64,000 nucleotides of DNA from Aphrophora alni (taxonomy: Eukaryota; Arthropoda; Insecta; Hemiptera; Aphrophoridae). Of the stretch, positions 48,680-59,200 are shown in pieces. The position numbers and the translations under genes were made by a program. The first letter of the stretch is position 1, and the number at the start of each line of letters is the position of its first letter. The notes beneath the pieces are model-generated. The model saw nothing but the letters and a program-made list of their open reading frames with translations. It had not been told where the DNA came from and did no database searches. Location: the NCBI GenBank assembly GCA_963513935.1, contig OY740776.1, forward strand, positions 15,922,703 through 15,986,702. Reading direction: 5' to 3'.

Positions 48680-49400
48680 ACTTTATACACTTACACTACA
48701 TTTTTACACACTTGTTTAAAATATATTATTGTACTCAAATTATAGTAGTACATGTAAAATAAATTGTGGCCACATTTCACTTCTGTTAGTAACTAGTAGA
48801 CGAGTTTGTGTTGTGCATATATCAAACTTTGTTCTTTGAAGTTATTGAGTTAAATCAATGACGATATAGTATCACATATACAATTGGGAGCGAAATTTAA
48901 TTTTTCATTCAACAGAAAATCTGGGTTTGTATTATACTGTTTATAAATGGTATATTCTTCTAAATTGTTTATAGTTCTTTTCTTATTTATTGTGTACATT
49001 ATTTCCAAGTGTTCTTTTATATTGCTGTATTTGTGGTCAGTATTGAATATTTTTTATCAATGACTGAGAAATGTTTTTATTTTGAGCTTAGCGAACTGTG
49101 CGCTAGCCGTTTTTTACGTGCATTTCGACATAGGAAAAAACGCCACTTTATATTATTGAAAACACAGTTAAATTACAATAATTCTTTTAAAATAATACTT
49201 GTTTACGCTCGGCTAATTAAAACCAAGCATTTCAAAAATTAGTTGAGTTTTTCTGTTTCAACCCGTTATATTTCTTCTCTTGTATAGTTTCAAACAGTAT
49301 AAAAAATACCAGTGAGAGACAAGAAAACTATTACTGTCGTGCAAGTTGCCTAACTTGTAGGTTATCTTAGCGTAGACACTTTCCATATTTTAAACAACCC
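48680..49400 (+). repeat. family A, long copy 1
   Basis: About 720 bp co-linear with 51,510-52,230: CACTTGTTTAAAAT, GTGGCCAC, CACTTCTGTT, GTTTGTGTTGTGCATA, TCAAACTTTGTTCTTTGAAG, AATCTGGGTTTGTATTATAC, TTTCCAAGTGTTCTTTTATA. The standard A segment follows: hairpin at 49,206, TATA-like CAGTATAAAAAATACCAG, hairpin CAAGTTGCCTAACTTG at 49,342. A frame from about 49,051 is open in both long copies but is not under coding constraint. Confidence 0.92.
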
Positions 49401-50060
49401 AATGGATTTTAACGATAACTTCAATACCATATTAAGTAGAAATGACGTCCAATTCAATTTCTTAGAGGACTTTGAGTAAAATTTTGTCAAAATAGTTTTT
49501 GGCGACATTTTGTAATCGTTATTTTTTTTGCTTCCATAACAGCTTACCCCCAAATTTTAAGCTGTTGAAAAACTAAAAAAGAATTCCTCAGAAAATGACA
49601 AAACTTTCCCTATGAATATAGTTGCCTAACCTCTCACATGTATAGAAAGTACTTTATAAAACAATACTTGTTATAAATCACTCTCGAGCAACAAGATGTA
49701 TCCACATTAAGTGTAAATTTTGGATTGGTTTGCCAATTACTGGTCAAGCATTAAAATTCACATTTATACCAACAACGTTTGGGGTCATTAATGGTCACAT
49801 TTTACTAACATTTTAAACAAAATCGATAGTCAATTTTGAGAAATTGCATATTTTAAACAACCCAATTGCAGACTTTAGGATTTTAACGATAATTACAATA
49901 ACATATTTAGTAGAAATGACCAATTCAATTTCTTAGAGGACTGATCAATCCGTTTTGGCGACATTGTGTAATCGTACAGCTTACCTCCAAATTTTAATAA
50001 GCTGTTGAAAAACTAAAAAAGAATTCCTCAGAAAATGACAAAATAGTCCCACCACATACC
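49401..50060 (+). repeat. family A downstream body, internally duplicated
   Basis: AACAACCCAATGGATTTTAA at 49,394 and AACAACCCAATTGCAGACTT at 49,857 start two copies containing CAATTCAATTTCTTAGAGGA, ACAGCTTACC(C/T)CCAAATTT and AAAAAGAATTCCTCAGAAAA. The part around CTCTCGAGCAACAAGATGTA reappears at 62.65-62.88 kb. Confidence 0.85.
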
Positions 50061-50369
50061 AAATTTGACTAAAATCGGCTTTTTTTATTTGGTAAGATTC
50101 GAAAGGTATGTAGTTAGTTCTTTTTGCTCTTTATTCTAACATTTGTTTGTGTAATTTTTTATACAAACATTCAAAAAAATTATTTCTTAAAATATAAATA
50201 TCTATACTTTTGTAGGCTCGAAATGAATCAAGCCTCCCCAAAATGTTATACGTTAAATTAATTATTTAATACCTAAATATTAGTTTATATTCCACCAAAT
50301 AAATAATACACCAGGGAGAGATTAGAAAGCTAATTTTGCTGTACAAGTAAATTACAACAATTCTCTTAA
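50061..50369. other. unassigned; empty-site-like relative of the Helitron flank
   Basis: GTAATTTTTTATACAAACATTC ... TTTTGTAGGCTCGAAATGAA near 50,150-50,230 resembles the flanks of the insert at 52,940-53,201. Confidence 0.45.
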
Positions 50370-50490
50370 AATAGTATTTGTTTTATGCTCAGCTAATAAA
50401 AGCCAAGCATTAAAAAAATTATTTAAATCTTGTTTAACCACCAAATATAAACAAACCAGTTACAGTATATTAATTGTTCTCTAGTATTGT
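50370..50490 (+). repeat. family A fragment
   Basis: Hairpin variant GCTCAGCTAATAAAAGCCAAGC at 50,387 followed by TTTCAAACAGTATATAATA; the second hairpin is missing. Confidence 0.8.
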
Positions 50491-50499
50491 TTCAAACAG

Positions 50500-50690
50500 T
50501 ATATAATATTGGCCTAATTTGTATGATGTAAATATAACTTTTTTATTTATTTGCATTCCCCAAATTATTGTATACAAATTGGAACGGGATATTATGGGGT
50601 TTACTATGGTACATTTTCTTGCAAATGAAATCTACTGCCCAACCAGATGTATTTGTACATTGTTATTCATTATATATGTGTTTTTTTTTT
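50500..50690 (+). repeat. repeat shared with 63.35-63.48 kb
   Basis: CATTCCCCAAATTATTGTATA, GGGGTTTACTATGG, TACATTTTCTTGCAAAT and CAGATGTATTTG recur in the same order at 63.35-63.46 kb. Confidence 0.8.
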
Positions 50691-50724
50691 ATTAATTGAA
50701 AATTATATATAACTGTAGAAAATC

Positions 50725-50945
50725 TAAACAATTATTTTAAAATAGTATTTGTTTACGCTCGGCTAATTAAAGCCAAGCATTTCAAAAATTAGTGGAGTTT
50801 TATTTGATTCAACCCGTTATATTTCTTCTCTAATATAGTTTCTCACAGTATAAAACATTCCAGTGAGAGACAAGAAAACTATTACTGTCATGCAAGTTGC
50901 CTAACTTGTAGGTTTAAGCGTAGACACTTTCCACCGTATTTTAAA
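50725..50945 (+). repeat. family A dispersed repeat
   Basis: Hairpin at 50,757, TTCAACCCGTTATATTTCTT, CAGTATAAAACATTCCAGTG, CAAGTTGCCTAACTTG at 50,894, GCGTAGACACTTTCC. Confidence 0.9.
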
Positions 50946-51269
50946 AAGCTTGATTTCAACGAAATACAAATGAAAGGATATGTGTATAACACAACGTAAC
51001 CAGGTTTAGGAAACCTATATACACATTTTTTAGAGTCGATATCCATGGTTTGTTTTTTTCTTTAATAATTTACCAAAGTAGAGAACTACACATATTGACA
51101 ATGTTTCTCTAGATATATTTATTAGACATAGAAGACCTTAATATATTTATCGAAAAACACATCTACAGTTTTAAAATACTATAAGAATAATTTTCTGTGG
51201 AAAGTTTGCAAATTAGAAAGTTTCACTAAGAAACTGCCCTTGACAACCATAAATAGGATTGTCGTTTTA
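50946..51269. repeat. family A downstream body, shared with 52.23-52.5 kb
   Basis: AAAAGCTTGATTTCAACGAA, ATATGTGTATAACACAACGT, ACTACACATATTGACAAT and CATCTACAGTTTTAAAATAC match the sequence after 52,220. Confidence 0.85.
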
Positions 51270-51509
51270 GGTTTAATTTTATTTCATTAGTAGATATGTA
51301 AGTTTAGATTTAGTTTATAAAGCAAGACCTTCCGATGATGATAACCATGTTATCGAAATGTACATCAGGGCATTTAGTGGAAAAAATAAATAAAGAACAA
51401 TTAATGGAATAATTGTGTTTTATTTTAAAGATTTCAGTGATTGTGGTTAGGGGTAAATTCGAATAATTATTGTGAATTTCACCACAGTGCTCAAAAAGAT
51501 TGTATTTTT
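51270..51509 (+). mobile_element. single-arm copy of the 14.0-kb palindrome, with motif
   Basis: From about 51,376 AATAAATAAAGAACAATTAA, TAATTGTGTTTTATT, GTGATTGTGGTTAGGGG and ATTATTGTGAATTTCACC match the right arm at 14.09-14.18 kb and its outer flank. Before the arm is ACCTT, CCGATGA, T, GATAAC-CAT-GTTATC (perfect 6-bp hairpin), GAAA, TGTACA, TC, AGGG at 51,327-51,370. CUGANGA has a C in place of its U, so a hammerhead here should be inactive; stems I (4 bp), II and III are present. Confidence 0.75.
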
Positions 51510-52230
51510 ACACACTTGTTTAAAATTTTAAAATATATTATTGTACTAAAATTATAGTACATGTAAAACAAACTTAGATTTGGATTGTGGCCACAACATT
51601 TCACTTCTGTTGGTACTAGTAGACTGATGAGTTTGTGTTGTGCATAGTTTATCAAACTTTGTTCTTTGAAGTTATTGAGTCAATCCAATCATGATAATAT
51701 AGTATCACATATACAATTAGGAGCGAAATTTAGTTTTCAATTCAACAGAAAAATCTGGGTTTGTATTATACTTTTTATAAATTCTTCTAAAATATTTATA
51801 GTTCTTTTCTTATTTAATGTATAAATTATTTCCAAGTGTTCTTTTATATTGCTGTATTTGTGGTCATATTGAATATGTTTTATCAATGACTGAGAAATGT
51901 TTTTATTTTGATCTTAGCGAACTGTGCGCTAGCTGTTTCTTTCGTGCATTCCGACATACGAAAAAACGCAAATTTATATTATTGAAAACACAGGTAAATT
52001 ACCAAAATTCTTTTAAAATAGTATTTGTTTACGCTCGGCTAATTAAAGCCAAGCATTTCAAAAATTAGTTGGGTTTTATTTGATTCAACCCGTTATATTT
52101 CTTCTCTAATATAGTTTCTCACAGTATAAAACATTCCAATGAGAGACAAGAAAACTATTACTGTCGTGCAGGTTGCCTAACTTGTAGGTTATCTTAGCGT
52201 AGACACTTTCCACCGTATTTAAAAAGCTTG
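51510..52230 (+). repeat. family A, long copy 2
   Basis: Co-linear with 48,680-49,400 throughout, with hairpin at 52,034 and CAGGTTGCCTAACTTG near 52,170. The reading frame shared with copy 1 differs at about 13 codons, of which about 11 change the amino acid. Confidence 0.92.
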
Positions 52231-52939
52231 ATTTAAACGAAATACAAATGAAGGGATATGTGTATAACACAACGTAACCGGGTTTAGGAAACCTATAGGC
52301 CTATACACATTTTTTAGAGTCTAATCTATGGTTTGTTTTTATACTTTAATAATTTACCAAAGTAGAGAACTACACATATTGACAATTATTCTCAAAATAT
52401 ATTTATTAGACATAGAGGACCTGAATATATTTACCGAAAAACACATCTACAGTTTTAAAATACTATAAGAATATTTTCTGTGGAAAGAATGCAAGTTAGA
52501 AAGCTTCACTATTAATAAAGTTTTGATAACCTCACTGGTGTTGAATATACTTAATGAAGCCATATTTGTTCCAAATCACTGTCGGTTAAGGAGAATTAAC
52601 AAAATTAAGTGGAACTTTTAGATAGGTTTGATTAAAACTGGTCGAATCTCTAACTCACAATCTACCATATAAGTCGAAATGATAAATAATTGAAATTCTT
52701 AAAGGATTTGAGTAAAATTCTGTCAAATCGTTGTTGCTGTCATAGAGTAATAGTAATTTTGTGTGTTTCCCTATGATGGGCTACCCCTAATTTTAAGTTA
52801 TTGAAAAAGTAAAAATGAACTCCCAGAAAAGGGGAAAAGTACGGCCACATACCAAAATTGACTAAAATCGGTCCTTTTATTTGGTAACATTCGAAAGTTA
52901 TTGTTAGTTGTACATTCTTCGAAGACATTACGAAAAATT
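52231..52939. repeat. family A downstream body, diverged
   Basis: Continues the match to 50.95-51.23 kb. Then TTCTTAAAGGATTTGAGTAAA and GGGCTACCCCTAATTTTAAG echo the 49.4-50.0 kb body. Confidence 0.7.
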
Positions 52940-53201
52940 TCTATACTTTATATAAAAATCTAATGGTGTCTGTCTGTGTGTGTGTTACTCAATCACGTAA
53001 AAACTACTGGACCCATTGAGCTGAAATTGTACATGGACATTCTTAGAGTCCATGGTTAACACATAGGCCTATTTTTATTTAGAAATTCCATCAGGGCACC
53101 GCCCCACTGGCCTTAAAACTCTCTTAACACATAATTATCTTAATTCCATTATACAATACAAATATACGTCAACCCCGTGCGAAGGACGGGTAGTCTGCTA
53201 G
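52940..53201 (+). mobile_element. 262-bp Helitron-like insertion
   Basis: Starts TCTATACTTTATATAAAAAT and ends with a CCCGT-GCGAAGG-ACGGG hairpin (53,074-region analogue at 53,174-53,190), then TAGTCTG and CTAG followed by T. Helitrons begin with TC, end with a short GC-rich hairpin a few bases before CTRR, and insert next to T without target duplication. The interior (TGGTGTCTGTCTGTGTGTGT, ACTACTGGACCCATTGAG) is non-coding, so it would be non-autonomous. The left flank ends in T rather than A. Confidence 0.6.
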
Positions 53202-53479
53202 TTTTTTATTAAAAAAATAATATAATTTTGTTGTAGGCTTCAAAATGAATAAAAAATCCCCAAAATTTAATATGCATTACATTATTTACTACTAAATTTG
53301 CATATTGAAGTAGTATTAGTAAAAACAGTTATAATATACCACTGAGAGTTTAGAAAACTAACTTTGCTTGTAGGATGCATTACCTCAGCATACACATATG
53401 ACGAAACCGATTTATTTTTTTGCATTCCCCAAATTATTGTAGTTTCTTTACGCCAAAAACCCTTGGTAATCATCATCGT
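53202..53479. other. unassigned repeat body
   Basis: AGGCTTCAAAATGAATAAAA and TCCCCAAAATTTAATATGCA resemble 50.21-50.26 kb. No gene. Confidence 0.5.
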
Positions 53480-53560
53480 ATAAAAAAGAACAAAATAAAG
53501 ACCCTCCCTGACCCTGGAATATCTAATGTGTCAAGGTCGGAGAGAACTATAGTTGGTTTT
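53480..53560 (-). repeat. family B fragment
   Basis: AATAAAGACCCTCCCTGACC, TCTAATGTGTCAAGGTCGG, GAACTATAGTTGGTTTTGTG. Confidence 0.65.
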
Positions 53561-53589
53561 GTGTGAAAGTGCAGGTGACTAGAATATAC

Positions 53590-53790
53590 GTTTACGAATT
53601 ATGAATGTTTAGAATCGACACTTGTCGGTAAAGTTGAGAAAACCTGTACTTTTATTTGTTCCAACATTAAAATAAAAAAGAAATAAACAAGGAAAATATG
53701 ATATCTGATTTGTTTTAAGTCACGTGGTTACTTTATATTAACATCAAATCCCGAATATCCATACTTCTGTGACCGACTGTATATACGTCC
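53590..53790 (+). repeat. segment C, third copy (mariner target family)
   Basis: GTAAAGTTGAGAAAACCTGT, GTTCCAACATTAAAATAAAA, TGATTTGTTTTAAGT match 57.18-57.35 kb and the two sides of the mariner at 60.5 and 61.8 kb. Confidence 0.82.
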
Positions 53791-55476
53791 ATGTTTGTAA
53801 ATTATAGGGAGGTTTGAGTGTACCTTCAGGAGGTTACTTATAGCAATGACTACATAAATACTATAAGACACGACATAGGATAGGGAAATAGTCTACCCTT
53901 TACGGGTGCTGTTCGTCACAAGTTTGACACACAGCTATCAGAAAGCGCTAGCAGCAGGTGCTTGAGTGTACGCATCCCACTTGGTTGAGACTGTACAACT
54001 GTTGACCTCTCTCTCACAAACCTTCTCACTTACTTCCGTCTTACTAGTTGTTTTACCCGGCTTCGCCCAAAGCTGTGTAGATTGGAGGTTTATTATTATT
54101 TCTATAGTCTTGAGCTTGTACATGTTTTTATTTTGATAAGATAATTTTTAATTTGCACATATAATTTAGTATTTATAGGCCTAATGCACAGACATGGTTT
54201 TGATGCATCCCTCTACATGTATGTATAGTATGCCTTTTTAAAAAAATAAAAAAATCGTTTTCTTACTCTCTGAATACAAAAAATTGGTTTCACGGTTATG
54301 TATGTCTGTGTGTGTCAGAAATATCCAGCTTCAGATTCAGATGAAATTTTGTATCTATTCAATTGAAAACCAATATTTAATTGATAATTTCACCACAATT
54401 CCAGACGTTAGTTTATATTTATATTTTAGGGGTTTATGGCCTCCCCCAAAACCCCTAAAAACTGAAAAAATCTAAATTTCTCAAAAATTGTCAATGTTTA
54501 TGGGTACTTAAAAAATACTACAACATTTTTATAATTTTTTAAAAGATATTTTAAAGTTTAGTAATTTAGTCTAAATAGAAATATAAAAAATATATAAAAA
54601 TTTTTAAAAAATCCTTACCCTAAAATTAATTTCAAATATACCACATCATACAAAAAGAAGCAGCGTTATGAACTATAAGCTTGAAAAAAATGGTATAGTA
54701 ATATATTTTGGGGAAAGAAAGCCATGAACACAAAAATATGTCTTACCGTTACAAATTTTTTTGATTAACAAAGTTATATAACATAGCAGAATAATTTTTA
54801 TAATTATTTTCAAGATGTACAAAATTTTAGTAATTCACTTGTGAACACAAATCTGTAAAATTATTTTTCCTGCGACTTTTCTGTATATGTTTTTGTCTGA
54901 CAAAAATATGTTTTTGTCGCGACTTGTCTATAGTTGGGGCCACGGAATCGGGCGGTTTAGTGATTTTGCGATGGCCTACATTGGTTATAATAATGTGAAA
55001 ATGCCTACATTGGTTATAATAATAAACTTGAAAAATTGAGCTCAAAATAATTAGGCCTAGTATAATTTTTTTTAAAATTACTTCCGTTATCGTATTTCTT
55101 AATCTGTTGTGTGTAAAATTATCGTTTGAAAACAAATTAATTTATGATTTGTTAAAAAAGGAAAGGATAGTGGGAAACCCCAATACCATACCCACATCTT
55201 ACTGTAACAATGTCGTGAGGTGTTAAATTGAAGCTGCTAATGCTTTTCTGTTAACTGCTTTTCTTCTATCTGTTTTTAGGTTTTTTTGCTTTATTTCAAT
55301 GTTGATGTAGTGAAGTAAGGAGTGTTTGGTCAGTGTAAACGTTCATATCTACTTTGTGAGTTGTTTGAAAATTTTAAACATGAGTTGTAAAATTTGTTAT
55401 GCAAACATGTTTTTGATTGTGAAATCAGTCATAATTGCGTTTTCACCCATTTTATCATTTGCGTTTGAAAAACTAG
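53791..55476. other. no gene recognised
   Basis: Includes ACCCGGCTTCGCCCAAAGC near 54,056, a phrase common near ends of insect dispersed repeats. The 102-codon minus frame at 54.8-55.1 kb is low-complexity and unsupported. Confidence 0.4.
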
Positions 55477-56696
55477 TGGTACCAGTTAAGGGTTAATGTA
55501 ATATTACATCCCATTACATCCCTTGCCACTCAAGTTTTCAGTCAGTCTGTCTCTCGAGGATTAAAGGCGGCTTATCACTTAGGGGTGATAAAAAGCGAAA
55601 CCGCTGAAAATACTGCCGACTTCTTAGGTAGGATGAATGACATACTGGATGCTTTGAACAGTCGCTCACCAGAAGACAAATGCCCCATGAGAAGACCTCT
55701 TTCAAGCAAAAACATCCTAGTGGAGAAATGTCTGAAAGAAGCATTGAAATACATAGACACGTGGAAATTAAACAAGTATAAAAAACAAAGAAAGGAGTTC
55801 TGAGACGTGCAAGAAACCCTCAATGTTTCGCAGGTCTTAAAACTACAATTAATGCTGTACTATCGCTAAGTGAAGATCTTAAAGCCGAGGGAAATGAGTT
55901 CTTGTTAACCTCAAGACTCAACCAAGACCCTATAGAAAATAATATGTTTGGCAACATCAGGCATCGTAGAGGTTACAATAGTAATCCAACAGCGGGACAA
56001 TTTCGGAAAAATCTACAGCATGCTATATCTGTTAGGCTGTTGAACCCTCCAAGTACGGCAAATTGTGAACCGGACAACGACATAACAATAGATTTAAACA
56101 TTCATGATGAGCTGCAAAATGATTGTGCTGATCCTGAACAATTACAAACAGTATCAACTCCTGTTATCAGTGAAACTAATTTCACAGATACATCACTAAT
56201 TTCAACTCCTCCAAGTAGCTTTATGCTATCCCAAATAAATAACGTGGATATTCTTTTAGAGGACGCAGTAATAAGCTATTTGTCAGGTTGGATAGTCAAA
56301 AGGTGTAATGACAAGTTTTCATGTAAAATCTGTCAAACCAGACTGTCAAAAAATAATACTACGGATGTCCTTACAGACTCTTTAATTAGATTCAAAGACT
56401 TTATGAAGCACTTTCCCGATGGCAGAGTAGAAGCTTGCCTCCAAACCCCTTCAAATGAAATGTTTTCGGTAATGAAGAACTTTGTTACGACATTTTCGAA
56501 ATATTTCCCTATTGTAAAGTCCAAGCCAAAAATCCTTAAAACACTCAGTACAATTATAAAACGAAATACTGCAACACATCATCCGAGTTGGTTCAGTAGA
56601 GAATGTAAAGAGCACCATAACTTTATTTTTAAAAAATTTGTTTTTATGAAAATAATGTATGCAGTGAAATGGTATTTATGTAGTCATTGCTTATAG
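55477..56696 (+). pseudogene. P-element/THAP9-type transposase, C-terminal half
   Basis: Frame 1 from about 55,477 reads TSLATQVFSQSVSRGLKAAY, then ETAENTADFLGRMNDILDAL and MRRPLSSKN up to 55,801. A one-base shift between about 55,780 and 55,803 leads to a second frame, VLRRARNPQCFAGLKTTINA, open to the stop at 56,694. From 55,902 there are 264 codons: SRLNQDPIENNMFGNIRHRR, NSNPTAGQFRKNLQHA, later LEDAVISYLSGWIVKRC, KFSCKICQTRL. The RLNQDP.EN.FG.IR....N.NPT..QF block and the later Y..G...K.C...CDxC-like block are hallmarks of P-element/THAP9 transposases. The DNA-binding THAP domain and most of the RNase-H-like core are absent, so this is a fragment. A domesticated exon is possible, but the frameshift and flanking repeats argue for decay. 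Confidence 0.82.
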
Positions 56697-56814
56697 TGAG
56701 TAAAGTCTTGTCAATCCCACAGCATCCTATCTGGATCTACACTTTTCTTCTTAGTTCATAACTTTCCCCCGAAATTGATTTTATTACAGTATTCTTACGC
56801 TCTTTCCTTCTTAA
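56697..56814 (+). repeat. family B fragment
   Basis: TCAATCCCACAGCATCCTAT, CTGGATCTACACTTTTC, directly after the transposase stop, then TTACAGTATTCTTACGC into family A. Confidence 0.75.
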
Positions 56815-57010
56815 AATAATATTTGTTTACGCTCGGCTAATAAAAGCCAAGCATTACAAAAATTGATTAGCTAATATATAAAAAAACATATTTTATTTGT
56901 TCCCTAGTATTGTTTCAAACAGTATATAAAGTACCAGTGAGAGACAAAAAAACTATTAGTGTAGTGCAGGTTGCCTAACTTGTAGGTTATCTTAGCGTAG
57001 ACACTTTACA
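56815..57010 (+). repeat. family A dispersed repeat
   Basis: Hairpin at 56,831, CAGTATATAAAGTACCAGTG, CAGGTTGCCTAACTTG at 56,967, GCGTAGACACTTTAC. Confidence 0.9.
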
Positions 57011-57420
57011 GTATTTAAAAAGTTTGATGTTAATCCAATTTAACATTCACTGAGGATGTGTTTATATTTCTTCAAAAAACACAACTTCAGATTTCAAATA
57101 CTATTAGGACTATTCTGTACAAAGAGTGCAAGACTAATGTTGCCTAACCTCTCACTGGTATTTGCTTGGTACATTTACAAATTATGAACACTTGTCTCTA
57201 AAGTTGAGAAAACCGGTACTTTTTAGTTCCAGCATTAAAATAAATAAATAAATTAAGCAAGGAGAATTGTGGTATAATCTGATTTGTTTTAAGTTAACTT
57301 GGTTAGAGTATCCATACCTCTGCGACGGGCAGATCATACATCAATTATGGGCAGGTATGCCTGTATACAGCGGCTGACTTAAAACAGCTTTATTTTATGC
57401 TATTTCAGCTTTTTATTCAT
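57011..57420 (+). repeat. segment C with intact mariner target site
   Basis: GTAAAGTTGAGAAAACC-type sequence, GTTCCAGCATTAAAATAAAT, AAATAAATTAAGCAAGGAGA, TGATTTGTTTTAAGT run uninterrupted at about 57,195-57,300. At 60.53/61.81 kb the same sequence is split by the mariner. Confidence 0.85.
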
Positions 57421-57597
57421 AAAGAGAAAATGACTAAAAAGTTTTTCATCTCTAAATAACAAGAATAATGCACCATTTGTTTAAATTTATTTGAATAACA
57501 ATTATCCAGATGTTTATCAGTTAATCTCTTTATTTATTTATTTTAGATCAGTTTGATATTTGAGTTACGGAAATACACTGCGAGCTACTGACAGTAA

Positions 57598-58206
57598 GGC
57601 CCATTCTATACGAGCGTTAATGCGTCGCGTTAAATGCGTGACGTTAACGCCAACGCCCAACAATAGTGGTGACATTCTATACGGGCGCTAAATGCGTCGC
57701 GTTGTTAGCGTCAACGTTCAGCAGTGGACCTTCTATACGGACGCTAAATGCGTCGCACTGAGCGCGAAAACCGTCAGTTCAATCACCAATATGGATGCTG
57801 TGCAGATCGGTTCCAATGTCGGTCCAGCACTGCGCTTTTAGTTGTTTATTGGCATAGTCTTTCGACTTAACATCAAACACTGCTGGTCTCTTCTCCACTT
57901 CAACAATAAGTTTCTCAATGTCATACATTTAAACACCGTTTCACTCGAAAAAGTCGAAAACCACGTGACGACACCGCTACGCTGGCGCTAAAAGCGTTCG
58001 TATAGATGCTACCCGTCTCGCGCAGCGTTGTTTGCAACGCGTTGCTAGCGCTGCCAGCGAGGCAGGCGGCGTTAATAGCGTCAACGCCGAGTGAACAGGG
58101 TAACGCTGGGCGTAGAATGCGCTCGTATAGATGCTACAACTTGACTTGTATTGACTTCCAAAACGAAAAATAACGCGACGCAGTCAACGCTCGTATAGAA
58201 TGGGCC
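57598..58206. mobile_element. PIF/Harbinger-like MITE, 609 bp, TAA target duplication
   Basis: Ends GGCCCATTCTATACGAGCGT and its complement ACGCTCGTATAGAATGGGCC are exact, flanked on both sides by TAA (57,595-57,597 and 58,207-58,209). TAA/TTA 3-bp duplications are diagnostic of PIF/Harbinger elements. Sub-terminal repeats of TATACG(G/A)GCGCTAAATGCGTCGC fill both sides, making this a GC-rich island in AT-rich DNA. It carries a MADF fragment but no transposase. Confidence 0.85.
57779..57928 (-). pseudogene. MADF-domain fragment inside the Harbinger-like MITE
   Basis: A 49-codon frame with ATG at 57,928 (minus): MYDIEKLIVEVEKRPAVFDV, then KSKDYANKQLKAQCWTDIGT and a short tail before TGA. The pattern I.KLI..VE.RPA.(F/W)D....DY.N......W..I is the first two helices and start of the third of a MADF domain, a Myb/SANT-like DNA-binding fold common in insects. 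The usual domain is about 85 residues, so about half is present. Ambiguous: accessory DNA-binding protein of the parent transposon, or captured host exon. Confidence 0.65.
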
Positions 58207-58209
58207 TAA

Positions 58210-59019
58210 GTTATATTTTTGAGACACAAAAACAAGTTGTAAATCCATGCTTTTCGCGCTGGACAATGTTAAGATATAAATAAATTTAAATTCATTCAAT
58301 AACATCAAATAATTTTTTTATTTAAAAAAAAAAAAAAATAGAAACTTTTACGTAGGTTTTCATCATTTTCCGGAAATCAACTTTTAAAAAAATTTCCTAT
58401 CATATATTTTTCAATGATCAACTATTGTTATTTTCCGACCCAGCCACTATTATCGTTGTCAAGGACCAGGAGGGCTTCATTTTATACTGTTTTCTTATTT
58501 TTATTAAGGTAATGACGACCAAGAAGGATTTGTCTTTAAACAACAAGAAAAAACAATTTAAAGTTCAGCTCCAGAGAAGTTTGCCTAATGGTGTATTACG
58601 ATTGATTTTACATAAAAAAAATAATAAATTTCGGTGAGGTTGAAGCTCAGATATTAATGATTCTAATGCTGCCATATAACGGTCCTCTTTTTGTAAGACA
58701 AACATATATTGCATACTTTGAACTGACCCATATATTGAAGCCTTCTTTTCTTAGATTTAAATTCAATGGTGTTTTCACAGTTTTACCATCCTTAAATTAA
58801 CACAGATAAAAATCTACCATTATCATAAACATCAGTTATTATTTTTTTTCAATAAAATTACATAACCCCTCCTGCATACTTTTGTTTACAATACTTACTG
58901 TTTCTCCATTCAAAGATTGTTTCATACTCCACTTCTTTCATATAAATCTCATTACTTTAATCATAACAGTTTTTCTGCTAGTCTCTCTGTTTTTTCCCGA
59001 TCTTTTAAATTAAAACAGT
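58210..59019. other. no gene seen
   Basis: A-tract of about 14 at 58,326. The 70-codon frame at 58.43 kb has no family resemblance. Confidence 0.4.
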
Positions 59020-59200
59020 CATTTTAAAATAGTATTTGTTTATGTTCGGCTAATAAAAACCAAGCATTACAAAAAATTATTTAAATCTTATTTAGTACAA
59101 CCCGTTATATTTCTTCTCTAGGATAGTTTCAAACAGTATAAAACATTCCAGTGACTGACAAGAAAACTATTACTGTTGTGCAAGTTGGCTAACATTATTA
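59020..59200 (+). repeat. family A dispersed repeat
   Basis: Hairpin variant GTTCGGCTAATAAAAACCAAGC at 59,044, CAGTATAAAACATTCCAGTG, then CAAGTTGGCTAACATTATTA where the second hairpin is lost. Confidence 0.88.

Noticed and set aside
49051..52068. Homologous 61-codon frames in the two long family A copies (LSMTEKCFYF...YARLIK.KHFKN)
   Set aside because: About 11 of 13 codon differences change the amino acid, the opposite of coding constraint, and the frame ends run through the hairpin. Treated as shared non-coding repeat.
54827..55135. 102-codon minus-strand frame
   Set aside because: No family resemblance, AT-driven composition and internal near-repeats (ACATTGGTTATAATAAT twice) explain it.
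55538..55823. Minus-strand frames of 68-82 codons opposite the P-type transposase
   Set aside because: Antisense shadows of the sense-strand transposase frame.
57598..58206. GC-rich island as a CpG promoter of a host gene
   Set aside because: Exact terminal inverted repeats and TAA duplications show that it is a mobile element.
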